Below are positions 1 to 8,300 of a stretch of 13,247 nucleotides of DNA, piece after piece. The stretch is taken from the NCBI GenBank assembly GCA_002683195.1, contig NYSW01000078.1:29458-42704 (forward strand), in the 5' to 3' direction. Made by a program: the position numbers and the translations under genes. The notes beneath the pieces were generated by a model that saw nothing but the letters and a program-made list of their open reading frames with translations, was not told where the DNA came from and ran no database searches. The stretch's first letter is position 1; the number at the start of each line of letters is the position of its first letter. The DNA is from Phycisphaerae bacterium. Its GTDB lineage: Bacteria > Planctomycetota > Phycisphaerae > Phycisphaerales > SM1A02.

Positions 1-838
1 CTACACGGGCCCGGATCCGATCGGCGTGGCGGGCCCCTACGTGTTCTTCACCCCGAACACCCAGATCCTGGTCGGCCAGGAAGATAATGGCGTCGAAGTC
101 ATCGCCATCCTCTCCGCCAACTCGGTGAAACTCGGGCACAAGGGTGGCGAGTACGAAGTCTCCTTCCTGAAGGCAGACCCCGAGTCCATCTTCACACCCT
201 TCGAAAGCCTGAATTCCAACCGCGTCCTCGGACGAGCCAGCCCCAATGCCACTCCGAGGACTCCCGTCACGGAAATCGCCGAACCGGTCACTCCGACGAC
301 GACTCCGGAATCCGAAGTCGAGGCGATGTCGTCCACCGATGGTGATGACGACGCCCCTTGGACTCCGTCCCAGGGCTCACAAGTCACCGTCACGTTCAAC
401 GACGGTGGCGTCACCCGTTCCCTCACCGGGAGTCTCGAGTACCTGACGGGCTCCGGCTCGAGTCGCAACATGGTGGTGCGAGGAACGGTGGAGGGCCGAA
501 CGGTCTATCAGCGAATCAGTGGTGACCAGGTGGTGACCATGGATCCGGTGACGGCGAAAACCGCCAACGAACGCACCACGGAGTCGGCGGCCGAGTCGAC
601 GCTGGAAGGGACCGAAGAGATCCAGGTGATCGAGGAGATCGAGGAGATCCCCGAAACCATCGCCCCATCCACTGAAGCCGCCCTTCGCGGCATGAGTTTC
701 TCGGAGTTGAGCGTTCTCAACGTTCAACTCAACACACGACTGGAAAGCTCGGACCTGGGCATTCAGGATCGGGTCGCCATCGAAGTCGAAATCCGTCTCA
801 TCAATGAACTTCTGCGAGAGACCCCGCCAGAAGGCTGA
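1..838 (+). CDS. PilP/GspC-like periplasmic protein, C-terminal part (5' end outside window)
   Basis: The reading frame is open from base 2 to the TGA at 836-838 (278 residues visible), so the true start lies to the left; the GTG at 26 is not a convincing start because the same frame continues upstream without a stop. Residues 25-60 read as a compact beta segment (VEVIAILSANSVKLGHKGG and following) resembling the homology region of PilP/GspC, the inner-membrane-anchored connector that contacts the secretin N0 domain. A Thr/Pro/Glu-rich linker (about 80-120) follows, then a second small beta-rich domain (about 123-177), an acidic linker with an Ile-Glu-Glu repeat, and a C-terminal helical piece. 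The position directly before the secretin fits the usual pilP-pilQ or gspC-gspD order. The family call is inferred from pattern and context; the second domain is not one I recognise. Confidence 0.55.
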   Translation, partial: YTGPDPIGVAGPYVFFTPNTQILVGQEDNGVEVIAILSANSVKLGHKGGEYEVSFLKADPESIFTPFESLNSNRVLGRASPNATPRTPVTEIAEPVTPTTTPESEVEAMSSTDGDDDAPWTPSQGSQVTVTFNDGGVTRSLTGSLEYLTGSGSSRNMVVRGTVEGRTVYQRISGDQVVTMDPVTAKTANERTTESAAESTLEGTEEIQVIEEIEEIPETIAPSTEAALRGMSFSELSVLNVQLNTRLESSDLGIQDRVAIEVEIRLINELLRETPPEG

Positions 839-856
839 CCTCTCTCCGATTCGTGT

Positions 857-898
857 TCGTCACCATCGGTGACGATCTCGCACCGCGGCCCCGGCCGC
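857..898 (+). promoter_or_regulatory. Two adjacent perfect inverted repeats before the secretin gene
   Basis: Inside the 79-base gap between the PilP-like gene and the secretin are two hairpins. The first has 8-bp arms TCGTCACC (857-864) and GGTGACGA (868-875) with a 3-base loop. The second has 6-bp arms GCGGCC (885-890) and GGCCGC (893-898) with a 2-base gap. Neither is followed by a T-run, so a simple intrinsic terminator is unlikely. They could be an RNA processing or attenuation site, or an operator for a dimeric regulator. The function is not shown by the sequence. Confidence 0.4.
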
Positions 899-917
899 TG
901 ATTCGAAGGACCTCGTC

Positions 918-3509
918 GTGATCATCCGAACGACCTTCTCCGCGTTCTCCACCCTCGTCGTGACCAGCGGCATCCTCTTCACCCCCACTGCGGCTCTGGC
1001 CCAGAGTGGAGGAGACGACGCTGTGCCTACCCGAGACGGCGCTGCCGCTCCGGTGGCTCCTTCGTCTCCGACCAAGGGAAGTTCCGACGATTCGCTCACT
1101 GGGACTCGACCCGAACTCGACGACGAGTTGGTGCCCGTGAACTTCAAAGACAAGAGCATCGACGACTTCATTCCGCTCATCGTCTCCTACACGGGCAAAG
1201 CGGTGATGGCGAAGGCCCAGGCGCCGATCTCCACCAAGATCTCGATTCAGAGTGAACGACTCGTCCCCAAGCATGAGGCCCTCAACCTCATCTTCCAGGC
1301 TTTCCGACTCAATGGAATCGGCGTGGTCGAAACGAAGGACATGATCATGATCGATTCGCTCACCAGCGAATTGAACAATTTTCAGCCCGGCCTCATTCTG
1401 GGGCCGGACGTCGACGTCTTGCGAATGGACGAAGACGGCCAGATCGTCACCAAGGTGTTCCGGCTCAAGCATGCCAAGGCGGCCGACATCGAGGCCCAGA
1501 TCGACGGAACCCGACCGACCTACGCCAGCGTCAGTTCGGACGTGAATTCGAACCAGATCATCATCGAAGGCGACGTCGCCTGGGCGAAGCGGGTCCAACG
1601 CCTGCTCGACCTCCTGGACGTGAAACCCTTCCTCGCGGTCCGAACCGAAACCTTCCGTCTCGCCTACTCCGACGCTCAGACCATCGCCGACATCGTGCTC
1701 GAACTGTTCAGTCCCAATCCCAATTCCGGATCCGGCGGCGCCGCCCGAACCAATCGGACCACGCAGAATCGCGGGCGTACTCAGACCCCGCAGGGAAATC
1801 AGACGCTTCCCCAGGTCGGAACCAGCGATCAACTGCAGGTCAGCGTGCTGCCCCAGACCAACTCGATGACGGTGCGGGCCGAACCCGACATCCTCGAAGA
1901 CATCGGCTTCCTGATCGATTCGGCGTGGGATATCCCTCCCAGTCGCGAGGGCAACATCTTCAGACTCTACGACCTCAAGCACACCGATCCGGTCAAGGTG
2001 AAGAATCTCCTCGCCACCCTGCTTGAGACCGGAGGCGGATCCACCGGCGGCCGGCCGGCCGGCCGAACCGGGGGCGCCGCTGCCAGCTCGGGTGCGGACG
2101 CCGCGGTGGCGGACATCTTCCGCATCGAGGCCTATCCCGACTCCAACCGACTGGTCGTGATCTCCAAGACGCCGGACAACTTCGCCTGGCTGGACAACAT
2201 GGTCGATCAGATCGATCAGCCGCTCAGCGTCGGTCTCCCGGTGAACATCGAACTCAAGCACGCCAGCGCGATCGACATCGCGGACATTCTCAACACCCTG
2301 CTGGCTCAGGCCGGCGGAGGCGGTCGAGGAATCCGACTTCCCGAAGAAGGTCTGAGCGGCATCGACTTCGCCAGCGCGGGCGGAGGATCCGAAGGTACTG
2401 GCGGCGGATCCGGTCCGGATTCGGAGGAGATCACCTTCCCCTGGCAGTCCGGACGAGGCACCAACGGCGACGAGTCCGCTGAAGTATCCGCGTTGGTGGG
2501 CAAGAGCCGAGTCGTGCCGAATCCCGGGCAGAACTCATTGCTCGTGCTCGCGACGCCGGAGATTCAGGAGGCCGTGCTTGGAATCATCGAAGACCTCGAC
2601 CGACCGGGACGCCAGGTGATGATCACCGCGACCCTCGCGGAAGTGACGCTGGGCGACTCCCTGGACCTCGGCATCAGGATGGGTACCGGCCTTCAGGCTG
2701 CGGGAGACAACCAGTTCGGGGCGAATTTCGGCGTCGAGGCGACCAAGGGCAACGCCGACGGAAGCGAAAAATTCGGCTCTTCGTGGTTCGACACCTCCGT
2801 TCTCGACGTCAATACCAGTGTGTCCTTCGTGCTCTCCGCTCTGAGCGAAAACAACAACGTCCGGATTCTTCAGCGACCACGGGTGTTCACGAGTGACAAC
2901 CGGGAAGCGAAGTTCTTCGCGGGGTCGGACGTGACGTTCCAGACCGGTCAGACCACCAATGAACAAGGTACGACCAGTTCGTTCGAGCAGGAATCGATCG
3001 GTATCGGGCTCAATGTGCGTCCCCGGATCACCAAGGAACGCAACGTCGCGATGGAAATCGAGGTTCTTCTCTCCAACATCACCGCGCAGATCTTGAATGA
3101 CAACCCGATCGTCAACCGACGGCAGACGACCACCGCGATCACCATCAAGAACAATCAGACCATCGTCATCAGTGGCATCCGCAAGGAAGATGACACGGAT
3201 GTGATCCGAAAGGTACCGCTCCTGGGTGATATTCCGTTGCTGGGCGCCCTCTTCTCAAGCACTGAAAAGGCGAAGTCGGTGAGCGAGTTGATCATCTTCG
3301 TCACCCCGATCGTGGTTGACAACCCGGATGAGAACGACAGCAACTACAACTCCGAAGACGTTCGCCGACTCGAAGAACTCAGCAAGCCGCTGGATGAGAT
3401 GTCCCGTGGACTCGTCGACACCGCCTTTTTCGATCGTATGGAAGACGATGCCGAATCAAGCGACTCCCCCGCCGGCGGCAAGTCCAAGGTGACGCCGAAC
3501 GAGAAGTGA
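918..3509 (+). CDS. gspD: Secretin of type II secretion / type IV pilus (GspD/PilQ family)
   Basis: Forms the multimeric outer-membrane channel for pilus or secreted protein. The GTG start at 918 is preceded by GAAGGA (905-910, 7-base spacing) and gives a Sec signal peptide with a likely cut after Ala28 (ALA-Q). A low-complexity linker is followed by an N0 domain (about 72-146), then four N1-like units opening with FRLKHA (181), FRLAYS (246), FRLYDL (348) and IELKHA (444), each ending in a strand plus helix such as NQIIIEG or NSLLVLA. Units two, three and four carry Gly/Thr/Ser-rich insertions (about 265-300, 371-395, 465-522). The secretin beta-barrel domain runs about 566-800, with LQRPRVFTSDN (651-661) and the signature VPLLGDIPLLGALF (766-779). 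A polar 63-residue tail (801-863) may be a pilotin-binding S-domain. Canonical GspD has three N1-like domains, so one is extra here. GspD rather than PilQ is chosen because no AMIN domain is seen; with PilT and PilC nearby, PilQ function remains possible. Confidence 0.95.
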   Translation: MIIRTTFSAFSTLVVTSGILFTPTAALAQSGGDDAVPTRDGAAAPVAPSSPTKGSSDDSLTGTRPELDDELVPVNFKDKSIDDFIPLIVSYTGKAVMAKAQAPISTKISIQSERLVPKHEALNLIFQAFRLNGIGVVETKDMIMIDSLTSELNNFQPGLILGPDVDVLRMDEDGQIVTKVFRLKHAKAADIEAQIDGTRPTYASVSSDVNSNQIIIEGDVAWAKRVQRLLDLLDVKPFLAVRTETFRLAYSDAQTIADIVLELFSPNPNSGSGGAARTNRTTQNRGRTQTPQGNQTLPQVGTSDQLQVSVLPQTNSMTVRAEPDILEDIGFLIDSAWDIPPSREGNIFRLYDLKHTDPVKVKNLLATLLETGGGSTGGRPAGRTGGAAASSGADAAVADIFRIEAYPDSNRLVVISKTPDNFAWLDNMVDQIDQPLSVGLPVNIELKHASAIDIADILNTLLAQAGGGGRGIRLPEEGLSGIDFASAGGGSEGTGGGSGPDSEEITFPWQSGRGTNGDESAEVSALVGKSRVVPNPGQNSLLVLATPEIQEAVLGIIEDLDRPGRQVMITATLAEVTLGDSLDLGIRMGTGLQAAGDNQFGANFGVEATKGNADGSEKFGSSWFDTSVLDVNTSVSFVLSALSENNNVRILQRPRVFTSDNREAKFFAGSDVTFQTGQTTNEQGTTSSFEQESIGIGLNVRPRITKERNVAMEIEVLLSNITAQILNDNPIVNRRQTTTAITIKNNQTIVISGIRKEDDTDVIRKVPLLGDIPLLGALFSSTEKAKSVSELIIFVTPIVVDNPDENDSNYNSEDVRRLEELSKPLDEMSRGLVDTAFFDRMEDDAESSDSPAGGKSKVTPNEK

Positions 3510-4717
3510 ACGGAACATCCGCTCGCCTCACGCTTCTTCTCGGCGCCGTCGCCCTCGGCTCGCTCTCCGGCTGCATCGTGGAGCAGGTCAACCGAGGATC
3601 CGGGAGGTATCTCCTCCCGGAGACGAGCGGGGAACCCGATGTCGAGTCGAACGACCTCGGCGCCCGGTTCCAGTGGAATTCCCTTGGGTTCGTCGACTAC
3701 GACGACTTTTCAATCCCGCTCGTCTCTCCAGACGGCACCTTGATCGCGGTTCGCGCCGGCGCCCCGCCGAAATGGCCGGCCATTCTCGGGACCCCGGACG
3801 CGGAACCGACTTCAGCCGCATGGTTCCGAATCTACGAAATCGATGAGACGAGGGGCGTTCAAGTCCGACACGAGCAGCGACGCCCCTGGCTGCTCGGACG
3901 AGCAACCGACGAACGAGGTTTCCTGGTCGAGGAACCGCTTCCAGATGGAGGCCGGCGCATCGGACGGGTCGACTGGAAAACCGGAGAGGTCTCCTGGCTG
4001 ATCGACGAAGGATTCGTGGATGCCTTCGCCACGATCTCGGCCGACGGCACGTTGGCCTGGAGTCGCCGCTCGATCGAACAACCGGCCTTCGATCTGATGG
4101 TGCGCCGGGGCGATGGCATCGGCACCTGGAAACTTCCCGCGAAATGGGAGCGATCCTGGATAGATCCGGTGCTTTCACCCGACGGACGAACCCTCTTCGC
4201 GCTTCGCCGCGGCGATGGCACCGTTGAACTCGGCTGGAGCAGACTCACCGATGAGAGTCGTTTCAAGGATGGGATCTCGACCCACGGCATCTCGATCCGG
4301 ACCACGCCTCGACGAGTACACGCCATGCTTGCTCCACAGGTCGGCGCGGCATCACCTCCGGGACGCTCTGCCCGCATCCTTTTCCTCCATCCAGATCTCG
4401 GTCGTCTGGTGGAATGGAGCCCGCGGAGCGACCTCGCACGCCCGTTCCCCAGAGGTGTGATCAATGCCGCCATGGTCGATGAAGACCAAGGCCTCGCCAC
4501 CACGGCGGAATCACTCCTGTTGACCCGGCTGGCAGATGGGACCGGAAGGCCCCCGTCCAGTCTTCGGCTGACCGAGGAACCGGCGATTCCCCGCCAACGT
4601 GGCGGTTCCAATGAGGACTTGCTTCTGTTCCGTCCCGCGGATGGACGCTACGAGATTCTCAATGCTCGGCTTCCGGAAACTTCAGGGGTCCGGAACCTGG
4701 AGCTCCCCAAATCCTGA
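3506..4717 (+). CDS. Predicted lipoprotein with beta-propeller-like repeats, coupled to the secretin
   Basis: The GTG start overlaps the secretin stop in a GTGA tetranucleotide, which indicates translational coupling; no strong separate ribosome site is visible. The start also yields a proper lipoprotein signal: Arg7, a hydrophobic core, and lipobox LSGC with Cys23 as the lipidated residue. There is no Asp directly after the Cys (next residues IVEQ), so export to the outer membrane is plausible. The mature part (about 380 aa) is beta-rich, with SPDG (74-77), SADG (178-181) and SPDG (224-227), each followed by a hydrophobic strand, as in TolB/WD-type propellers, and aromatic strand ends such as WKTGEVSWLID. 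I do not recognise the family by name. Its position suggests work with the secretin, for instance as a pilotin-like assembly factor or an outer-membrane accessory; that is inference. Confidence 0.8.
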   Translation: MNGTSARLTLLLGAVALGSLSGCIVEQVNRGSGRYLLPETSGEPDVESNDLGARFQWNSLGFVDYDDFSIPLVSPDGTLIAVRAGAPPKWPAILGTPDAEPTSAAWFRIYEIDETRGVQVRHEQRRPWLLGRATDERGFLVEEPLPDGGRRIGRVDWKTGEVSWLIDEGFVDAFATISADGTLAWSRRSIEQPAFDLMVRRGDGIGTWKLPAKWERSWIDPVLSPDGRTLFALRRGDGTVELGWSRLTDESRFKDGISTHGISIRTTPRRVHAMLAPQVGAASPPGRSARILFLHPDLGRLVEWSPRSDLARPFPRGVINAAMVDEDQGLATTAESLLLTRLADGTGRPPSSLRLTEEPAIPRQRGGSNEDLLLFRPADGRYEILNARLPETSGVRNLELPKS

Positions 4718-4764
4718 GAACCAAATCCTGAGAACCAGATCTTGACGACCAGATCTTGATGACC
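4709..4764. repeat. 14-bp tandem repeat, four copies, spanning a stop codon
   Basis: Four head-to-tail 14-bp units lie at 4709-4722, 4723-4736, 4737-4750 and 4751-4764. The first two are identical (AAATCCTGAGAACC); the third and fourth are diverged (AGATCTTGACGACC, AGATCTTGATGACC). A fifth, degraded partial unit follows at 4765-4771. The first copy holds the TGA stop of the lipoprotein gene. Because 14 is not a multiple of three, the successive TGA triplets fall in all three + frames, giving a stop block after the gene. The array probably arose by slippage or duplication. Confidence 0.85.
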
Positions 4765-4838
4765 AGATTCAGAGCCTCCGAAAGGCCGCCTCCGTGCACC
4801 CGCGGACTTGAGGGGCACGATTCAGGCTTCGCCGCGAT

Positions 4839-4859
4839 CAACTCACGAAAACGGAGTTG
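4839..4859. terminator. Hairpin between convergent genes, possible terminator
   Basis: Arms CAACTC (4839-4844) and GAGTTG (4854-4859) form a perfect 6-bp stem around a 9-base loop. It begins 7 bases after the stop of the acidic-protein gene on the - strand and about 120 bases after the lipoprotein stop on the + strand. An outer imperfect pair, GATTCAGGC (4819-4827) against GCCTGATTC (4859-4867), could extend the structure. No T-run follows on either strand, so an intrinsic terminator is only a tentative call. Confidence 0.3.
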
Positions 4860-4865
4860 CCTGAT

Positions 4866-5273
4866 TCACAGATCTTCGTCTTCGTCGTCGTCATCGTCGT
4901 CGTCGTCATCGTCGTCGTCCTCGAAGAAGGTGTCGTCATCTTCGTCTTCTTCGTCTTCTTCATCCTCGATGCGTTCATGCTCTTCATCGCTGTCCTTTGA
5001 CTTTTCGTCGCCAGACTTCTTCTTGCCTTCCTCGTCGTCATCATCCTCGTCATCTTCCTCTTCTTCGTCGTCGTCATCCTCGTCGTCGTAGAAGCCCTCG
5101 TAGGGGTCTTCGTCCCCATCTTCGTCGCTCCAAGCGACCACGGCGGTCGCCGGCTCGCCGATGGAAGGCTGGAGGAAGTCTGGAAGGCCGGTCTCGGCTT
5201 CTTGGCCGAACATCGTGCCGGGAAGACGCGTGACTTCAACGAGATCGGGTGCAGGTTCGAGGAGGGTGGGCAT
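4866..5273 (-). CDS. Small protein with extreme Asp/Glu-rich C-terminal tail
   Basis: 135 aa; the ATG at 5273-5271 is preceded on the - strand by AGGA about 9 bases upstream. Residues 1-48 form an ordinary, mostly neutral segment with Pro and hydrophobic residues (MPTLLEPAPDLVEV at the start, ending near VVAWSD). From residue 50 on, 63 of 86 residues are Asp or Glu, including a run of 12 Asp at 119-130, broken by one Lys/Ser patch (84-95). There is no signal peptide or membrane segment, so it is probably cytoplasmic. The gene lies 81 bases downstream of the PQQ-propeller gene on the same strand and may share its transcript. The tail is encoded by GAC/GAT/GAA/GAG triplets and looks made by triplet expansion. 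Polyacidic tails in other proteins bind basic proteins, metal ions or mimic nucleic acid; no such role can be assigned here. I do not recognise the family. Confidence 0.75.
   Translation of the reverse strand: MPTLLEPAPDLVEVTRLPGTMFGQEAETGLPDFLQPSIGEPATAVVAWSDEDGDEDPYEGFYDDEDDDDEEEEDDEDDDDEEGKKKSGDEKSKDSDEEHERIEDEEDEEDEDDDTFFEDDDDDDDDDDDDEDEDL
4869..5092. repeat. Degenerate trinucleotide repeat tract (GTC/ATC/TTC/CTC on + strand)
   Basis: The part of the acidic-protein gene that encodes its tail is a degenerate triplet repeat, purest at 4869-4921, where nearly every triplet is GTC, ATC or TTC on the + strand. The tract is prone to slippage, and copy number could vary between strains or be mis-assembled. 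All the triplets read as Asp or Glu codons on the - strand, so length changes in units of three would keep the frame. Confidence 0.8.
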
Positions 5274-5354
5274 TGGCGAAAATCCTAAGACGCAGCTCTG
5301 GTCACCGACAGGACGTCGGACGGATGCGAAGGATGCCGTATCAATCGGCGAACG

Positions 5355-8300
5355 TCAAGGCTGGTCGCCCATGACTCCGGCAGGTTCCGCCATCGGCAGG
5401 GCGAAGGTCATCCCCAATCGATGAAGAATCAACCAGCCATCGATGGCGGCAACGCCGTCAAAACGACCTTCCAGATCGAATGGCGGGTCGGCCGCCAGCA
5501 AACCACGTCGATCATCCAGCCGGTGAACCCGATGGATGAGGCGAGCCGTTCGAGGAGCTCGAGAAAACACCAGAACACCCTCCTCGGTGGGAATCGTGGC
5601 CCAGTTCGAACGATCCTTGCGGGCGATGCCATCCGCCCCCACGAGACTCCCCGCCGAGTCGTAAAGGAGCACCCGAGCGTCGTACCGAAGCAGTCGCCGG
5701 TCCCCGAGACGGCGAGACTCGAGCAGCCGGCCGGTCTGGCGTTCTCCGTCCTTGGCCAGTTCCCAGACTCCGGGAATCGTGATCCCGAATTCAGGATCGA
5801 TCGCGGTGCCGCCCCCGTCTTCATCGACCAGGACCAACTGATCCTCCGACATCCAACCCACCAATGACGCGGCCAGTCGGCGATCATCCCGGGACCACCC
5901 GTCGCTGGCTCCCAGCATCCGACCCATCGGATCGAGCATGTTCACCCGAGTGCCCGTGAGCACCGCCAGCCGCCCGGTGTCGTCTCCAAGCACCCGGCGA
6001 ACCTCTCCATCCGAAAACCGGGCCTGGGACCGACTCTGGCCATTCACGGGATCGAGACTCACCACTCGTCCGATCTTCGCCCCGTCCTCATCGATCGAAG
6101 CACCCCAGACATGGAGAAGTCCTCCCACCATGTCCGCGCCGTAGACCCGATCCATCAACCCTCTCCGACTCCAGACCGGGGTCCGACCATCCACCGGATC
6201 GATGCACGAGATGCCGCCATCCCGCCGAACGAGGAGAATGCCGCCTTCGCTTCTCAGAGGGAGGATTTCGCTTCCCACGAACGCCGTTCCGTCCGGCATG
6301 AATCCATCCACGCCCGCCATCAGTCGAGTCGACGGCGGCATCAGTTCCGTCATCCGGGGCGTTGACCAGAGGATCGTTCCATCGGTACGGTCGATCGCCG
6401 TCAAGCGGGGAGACGCTCCGTCTCCACCCTCCCAGAGCAGTATCGCCGGGTCCCAGTCGATCACTTCGGTGCTGGCTGCCGGTCGAACCAGTTCCCAGAC
6501 CGGCTCGAGATCCGAAGCGCCGCGCCAGGCGAGCAGGATCTCGTTTTCTGATTCCGACGAGACCATCAAGATCCCATCCGTGGGCGCCGTCCGAGCGGCA
6601 GAATCGGACAGCAAGACGGGAACTCCAGGAATGAGCTCGCTCCGATCCGGGACTCCGGGCAAGGACGGACGCCGTTCGGTTCGTGCCGAGGTCGATTCCA
6701 GCGGTTCCCCCGCCGACCTCGCCAACATGCGGGCCAGATCCGGTCTTCCGGAGTCCGCGACGGCTTCGGCTCCCTGCAGCAGCAGTGAGTTTCGCCAGGG
6801 GTCCGATCGATCGAATCCGCGGGCGATCACCGCGGCCACGGCGGTGGCCATTTCGGGACGCCCCTCGTCACGGAGCACCTCGATCGCTCGGGATGCCGCG
6901 ATGAAGGCTGACTCGGATCCGGCGTGCCGACGTGCGAGGGCGATCAAACGGGAGGCTTCCGCTCGCTCCTCGATCGCCTGGTCGACCGCGGTTCGTCCTT
7001 CGACCGCGATTCGTTCCTCGACCGCGGGATTCGACTCGTACAACGCTCGAAGTCGAGACACCGCCGCCAGACTCCCGTCCGCCCGGACGCCGGTGGAGAT
7101 CGAAACCTCGACGGAATCGAGCACCGGCTGATCGATGACGCCAAGCCACGCCCGCGCGGCCTCCAGAGGACGACCCTGACGAACCAGCCAGTCGCCTCGG
7201 ACCAGATCGAGTCGAACTCGATGCCCCGGCTCGGTCGCCAACTGCTTCGCAAGACCGATCAATCGCGTGCCATCTTCCAGACTCGTCCGACCGACCACCA
7301 GAAGAAGTCGGTCGAGGACCTCGTCCCGCCATTCGTTCGAATCCAACCGCTGGGAGGCCGAGACCGCCGATTCAGCCGCGAAGCGAACCAGATCCCATCG
7401 CTCGAGACGTTCGGCCAGTTCCAGCAGGGCCAACGCCTGGGGAATCGCATCCGGTGCATCCCGAATCCGGGCCTCCAGGGCGGCGATGGCCTCGGCGATC
7501 GGCATGGCCGTTCCAAGCACTCGCGAGCCCGCGGTGTAGATCCCGTCCTCGGTGACCACCGGGTTGGAAGGTCCAGGAAGGGACAGGATTCGGGACGCCC
7601 GGCCGGTCAGGCCTTCGACCACGCGAAGCCCGCTTTCGAAGGGGACCACGATGCCATCGGCAAGCGGAAAGACTCGGCCGGTCGGTTTCCAGGTACCGCT
7701 CCGGGCTGGCTCTTCCGCGGTGACCAACGTCTCGCGAAGATTCCAGACCTGACGATCCGGTCGGGCCGGATCGAGTGCGACGATGTTGTCCCGACCGATC
7801 GCCAGGAGCAGATCCCGTCCGTCAAGCACCCCGGGAATCACCATGAGCCGACTCGGCTGACCGGCGATGGTTCCGATTCCCACCTTGCTGGAAGAGATCA
7901 CCGATCCATCGTCGGGATCCAACAGCAACCAGCGAGTTCGGGCGGAATTCAAGGTCGCGATCCCACGGTCACAGACCACTGGACCGCCGATCTCCCAGCT
8001 ACGAATGCTCTGTCCCGAGAACAAGCGGAGTGGAACCTCGTCGCGACGAAGCCAACGCACTTCACCGGTTCGTCCGTTGAGCCGTGCCATACCTCCCGCG
8101 GCACTGGTGACGATGACATCTCCATCGATCTCCGCCAAACTCGCGACGGGTCGCCCCGAAGCGGAACGGACGCTGCCACTCGATGCGATCGTTCGAAGCC
8201 AGCGAAATCGGCCATCGGCACGATCGAGGGCGAGCACCAGGTCGATGGTGAAGAACCGGGTGGTGACTTTCCGAAGCGGCAGCACGAGCAAATCACCCAC

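Noticed and set aside
801..2261. 486-residue open frame on the - strand inside the secretin gene
   Set aside because: Shadow of a GC-rich coding sequence; the + frame has a full secretin with clear motifs, while this one has no recognisable domain and is His/Asp/Gly/Arg-biased as expected for an antisense frame.
4756..5091. Poly-Ser open frame on the + strand
   Set aside because: It is the antisense reading of the Asp/Glu triplet repeat; the opposite frame has a non-repetitive N-terminal part and a ribosome site, this one does not.
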